NCBI GenBank assembly: GCA_963834365.1
Contig: CAWIBS010000021.1
Location: 1 to 64,000, forward strand
Direction of reading: 5' to 3'
Source of the DNA: CAWJAP01 sp963834365
GTDB taxonomy: Bacteria; Acidobacteriota; Vicinamibacteria; Vicinamibacterales; Vicinamibacteraceae
Length of the DNA: 64,000 nucleotides
The notes under the pieces are model-generated. The model saw only the letters and a program-made list of their open reading frames with translations, did not search any database and was not told where the DNA came from. The first letter of the stretch is position 1; every line of letters starts with the position of its first letter. Shown here in pieces: positions 59,504-64,000 of the stretch. The position numbers were made by a program, and so were the translations under genes.

Positions 59504-61934
<2,431 letters not shown>

Positions 61935-61983
61935 GCGAGGGAACCCCTATCAGTCTTCGGTCTTCGGTTCACGACCACCAAAC

Positions 61984-62052
61984 CGGTAGGCCGGACCTTT
62001 AGGTCCGGCGGGCCCAGGACCCTTGCGGCGGGGCTGAAGCCCCGCCCTACCG
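61984..62052 (+). repeat. Clamp plus two-hairpin element
   Basis: The ends CGGTAGG and CCTACCG are perfectly complementary. Inside are GCCGGACCTTTAGGTCCGGC and GCGGGGCTGAAGCCCCGC, each a perfect hairpin, separated by about 17 bases. It lies between the parC start and the MATE exporter 3' end, a 132-base gap with no gene. Confidence 0.85.
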
Positions 62053-62066
62053 ATTGGATCCCATGC

Positions 62067-63476
62067 TCATCGCGCAGACGCCGGTTCGATATCGACGTGA
62101 ATGTGCGACCACTTGCCTTGACGGAATCGCACGACCGACAGGAGGCACCGCGTCATGTGGCCAAACAGAATGGCCAGCCAGATGTCGAGCGGCTCCAGCC
62201 CGCCATGGAGCTGCCTCAAGAGGAGACAGGTTCCGATGGGCACCCCGACCTGCGAGATCACCGAAATATAGAACGGACTGCGTGTGTCGCCGGTCCCCTG
62301 AAGGCCGCCGGTGTGAATGAGCGCCAGGTTCACGAACAGGCCGGAAATGGCGAGCACCCGGAGCAACTGCGCGCCCATGTCGAGCACGCCAGGCTCGGTC
62401 ATGCCGAAGATGGCGAGCAGCGTCCGCGGCATGACGAGAAACACCAGGCCGATGCCGCCCGCGAGCATCAGGCCGATGCGCGACGTCGCCGCGACCGCGC
62501 GCCGCGCCCGATCAGGCTGGCCGGCACCGAGGTTCTGGCCCGCGACCGTGGCCGCCGCGCCCATCAGCCCCACGGAGGTCCAGGTCACCAGGGAGAACAG
62601 CTGGTTGTAGCCCACCGAGTAGGCGGCCTGCGCCTCGGCGCTGCGCTCGAGCGACCCGACGAAGCGCAGCAGCAGAACGCCCCCGATGTTCATCGCGATC
62701 CCCTGGAGTCCGCTGGGCAGACCGAAGCGGAACAGGGATCGGATGATTGTCCAGTCTGGCCACCACGACATGTGCCAGGTGAGATGAATGGGCGTTCGCC
62801 GCGTGAACAGCAGCGCGAGGCCGATGGCGCTGAGCAGGGTGCTCGAGATGACCGTCCCGAGTGCGGCCCCCCGCACGCCCAGCGCCGGAATCGGACCGAG
62901 GCCACCGATGAGCGCCACGTTCAGCACCATGTGGACCGGCGTCAGCGCCAGGCCCAGCCGCAGCGGCGTCCGCGAGTCGCCGGCAGCGCGCAAGGCCCCG
63001 CCGAGCATGAAGAAGAGCAGCATGCCGATACTGCCGAAGAACATGATCCGCAGGTAGGGCAGCGCGTCGCGCTGGACGGCCGGCGAGGCATGCACGAGGT
63101 CGAGCAGCCAGGGTGTGGCCACATAGCCGAGCGGCGCGAGCACGCCCAGCGCGAGGAAGACCGAGGTCAGAAAGGCCTGGTAGACGACGCGATTGACCTT
63201 GTCGGAGTCACTCGCCCCCGCAAACCGTGCGACGAGGACGGCCATGCCGGTATAGAGCGAGCTGATGAAGACGATGACGATCAGGAAGATCTGCCAGCTG
63301 ACACCGATGGCGGCATTGCCGGTGAACCCGACGTAGTGGCCGACCATCGCGTGATCGAGGATGCCCTGCAGCCCGCCGATGATGTTCTGCACCATCGTCG
63401 GCCACGCCAGGTGCCAGACGGCCGACGCGAGCGGGCCTTCGACGATGCGACGATCGAACGGGTGTGTGGGGGGCAT
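62067..63476 (-). CDS. MATE-family efflux transporter
   Basis: About 469 residues with 12 predicted membrane helices in two similar halves. Family stretches include VWHLAWPTMVQNIIGGLQGI ... MVGHYVG in the first half, and FRFGLPSGLQGIAMNIGGVL with GLMGAAATVAGQNLGAGQPD in the second (the GAGQ motif at the half-repeat). It exports drugs or metabolites in exchange for Na+ or H+. ATG 63476 is preferred; GTG 63500 would add eight residues. It is a single gene, divergent from the DUF349-like gene. Confidence 0.92.
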   Translation of the reverse strand: MPPTHPFDRRIVEGPLASAVWHLAWPTMVQNIIGGLQGILDHAMVGHYVGFTGNAAIGVSWQIFLIVIVFISSLYTGMAVLVARFAGASDSDKVNRVVYQAFLTSVFLALGVLAPLGYVATPWLLDLVHASPAVQRDALPYLRIMFFGSIGMLLFFMLGGALRAAGDSRTPLRLGLALTPVHMVLNVALIGGLGPIPALGVRGAALGTVISSTLLSAIGLALLFTRRTPIHLTWHMSWWPDWTIIRSLFRFGLPSGLQGIAMNIGGVLLLRFVGSLERSAEAQAAYSVGYNQLFSLVTWTSVGLMGAAATVAGQNLGAGQPDRARRAVAATSRIGLMLAGGIGLVFLVMPRTLLAIFGMTEPGVLDMGAQLLRVLAISGLFVNLALIHTGGLQGTGDTRSPFYISVISQVGVPIGTCLLLRQLHGGLEPLDIWLAILFGHMTRCLLSVVRFRQGKWSHIHVDIEPASAR

Positions 63477-63649
63477 GAACCGAGCGTCATTGTAAGCCAC
63501 GCACTCACAGGTCCACGGGCTTCAGGGTATGCCGATTTGCGCCCGGCTCGGGTAGACTTGGAGGCTCGCCGGGAAGCTGCCGCTTCCGGGGAGCGTCGCG
63601 GGCCCGGCCCGGTAAAGACGAGGCAACGGCCTCGAGGAAGTTGTCGCCT

Positions 63650-64000
63650 ATGGCTCTGCTCGATCGACTGCGACCGCAGCCCGCCTGGAAGCATTCCGAT
63701 CCCGCCGTGCGTGCGTCAGCGGTCGAAGGCCTCGCGGACGCCGATCAGACGGTGCTGGGCGCGCTCGCACGTGACGACGATTCGCCGCGCGTGCGCCGCG
63801 CCGCACTCGCCCGGCTGCTCGATGTCGACATCATCGGCGGGCTGGCGCAGCGGGATCCCGACACGCAGGTCCGCGCCGATGCCGGCGCCCGTCTCGTGGC
63901 GCTCGCCTGTACCGCGTCGGACGCTGATCGCGCCGCGCTCGCCGGTGCCGCCGCCACCGATGACCGGCTGCTGGCCCAGATCGCGAGGACGGCGCCCATC
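63650..64000 (+). CDS. DUF349-like protein with N-terminal HEAT-type repeats (runs off the window)
   Basis: 117 codons to the window edge. ALLDRLRPQPAWKHSDPAVR is followed by short HEAT-like helices (AVEGLADADQTVLGALARDD, VRRAALARLLDVDIIGGLAQ, VRADAGARLVALACTASDAD). In Acidobacteria and Proteobacteria this front part precedes DUF349 repeats in large coiled proteins of unknown function. The DUF349 part itself is not in the window, so the call rests on the N-terminus. ATG 63650 follows GAGGAAG. Divergent from the MATE gene, with about 150 bases between. Confidence 0.6.
   Translation, partial: MALLDRLRPQPAWKHSDPAVRASAVEGLADADQTVLGALARDDDSPRVRRAALARLLDVDIIGGLAQRDPDTQVRADAGARLVALACTASDADRAALAGAAATDDRLLAQIARTAPI

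Overview
The window is high-GC bacterial chromosome from what is most likely an acidobacterium close to the Vicinamibacteria. This is inferred from gene content: a PadR regulator next to a duplicated-orphan-permease (ADOP) ABC protein, a VWFA-related secreted protein, a carboxypeptidase-regulatory/TonB receptor followed by secreted TPR proteins and a CRTAC1 (ASPIC/UnbV) protein, an ECF sigma factor paired with a Ser/Thr kinase-TPR protein, type III glutamine synthetase, and several families of intergenic hairpin repeats. No rRNA, tRNA, CRISPR array, phage or transposase was recognised.

Layout. 0-8 kb: partial 5'-3' exonuclease, glutamine-dependent NAD synthetase, HPt protein, thioredoxin-like ferredoxin, ApaG, a Cys-rich/GNAT fusion, and the sigma factor-kinase pair. 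8-12.9 kb: a SagB-type oxidoreductase translationally coupled to a UbiD-type decarboxylase, a PAP2 phosphatase and a secreted unknown. 13-22.5 kb: PadR/ADOP, gluconate-dehydrogenase-like GMC oxidoreductase with its small subunit, a SLOG-like orphan, oligoendopeptidase F and a threonine dehydrogenase. 22.5-26.7 kb: small membrane protein, LiaF-like protein, LytS/LytTR two-component pair, lone xylose-type binding protein. 26.7-36.5 kb: methionine/SAM cycle block, in which two ArsR-methyltransferase fusions (SahR-like) sit directly before metH and ahcY; an M48 protease, a Phd/VapC module and a VOC protein lie between them. 36.6-46.4 kb: VWFA protein, Bcp peroxiredoxin, esterase, and on the minus strand parE, sucA, sucB. 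46.6-56.4 kb: TonB receptor, four secreted TPR proteins and a CRTAC1 protein, nearly all with overlapping start and stop codons. 56.7-64 kb: glnN, a small unknown, parC, a MATE exporter and the start of a DUF349-like gene.

The methionine block forms one functional unit: MetH makes methionine, AhcY clears S-adenosylhomocysteine, and both genes have their own SAM/SAH-sensing-type regulator. The 46.6-56.4 kb cluster looks like an outer-membrane uptake or binding system with periplasmic TPR scaffolds.

Sequence quality matters here. At least fifteen essential-looking genes are broken by single-base shifts. Where frames could be followed, nearly all are +1 insertions, densest at 40-51 kb (sucB, sucA, parE, TonB receptor, TPR genes). 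I read these as assembly or base-calling errors, so I annotate the broken genes as full-length CDS and give the positions where the frame changes.

At least three families of intergenic repeats are spread through the window: paired hairpins with GCTGAAGC or CTTTAGG cores, often closed by a clamp stem; a GGGGACGGGAGCCTC inverted repeat; and CTACGGG-type heptamer arrays. Some have been captured into the ends of coding regions.
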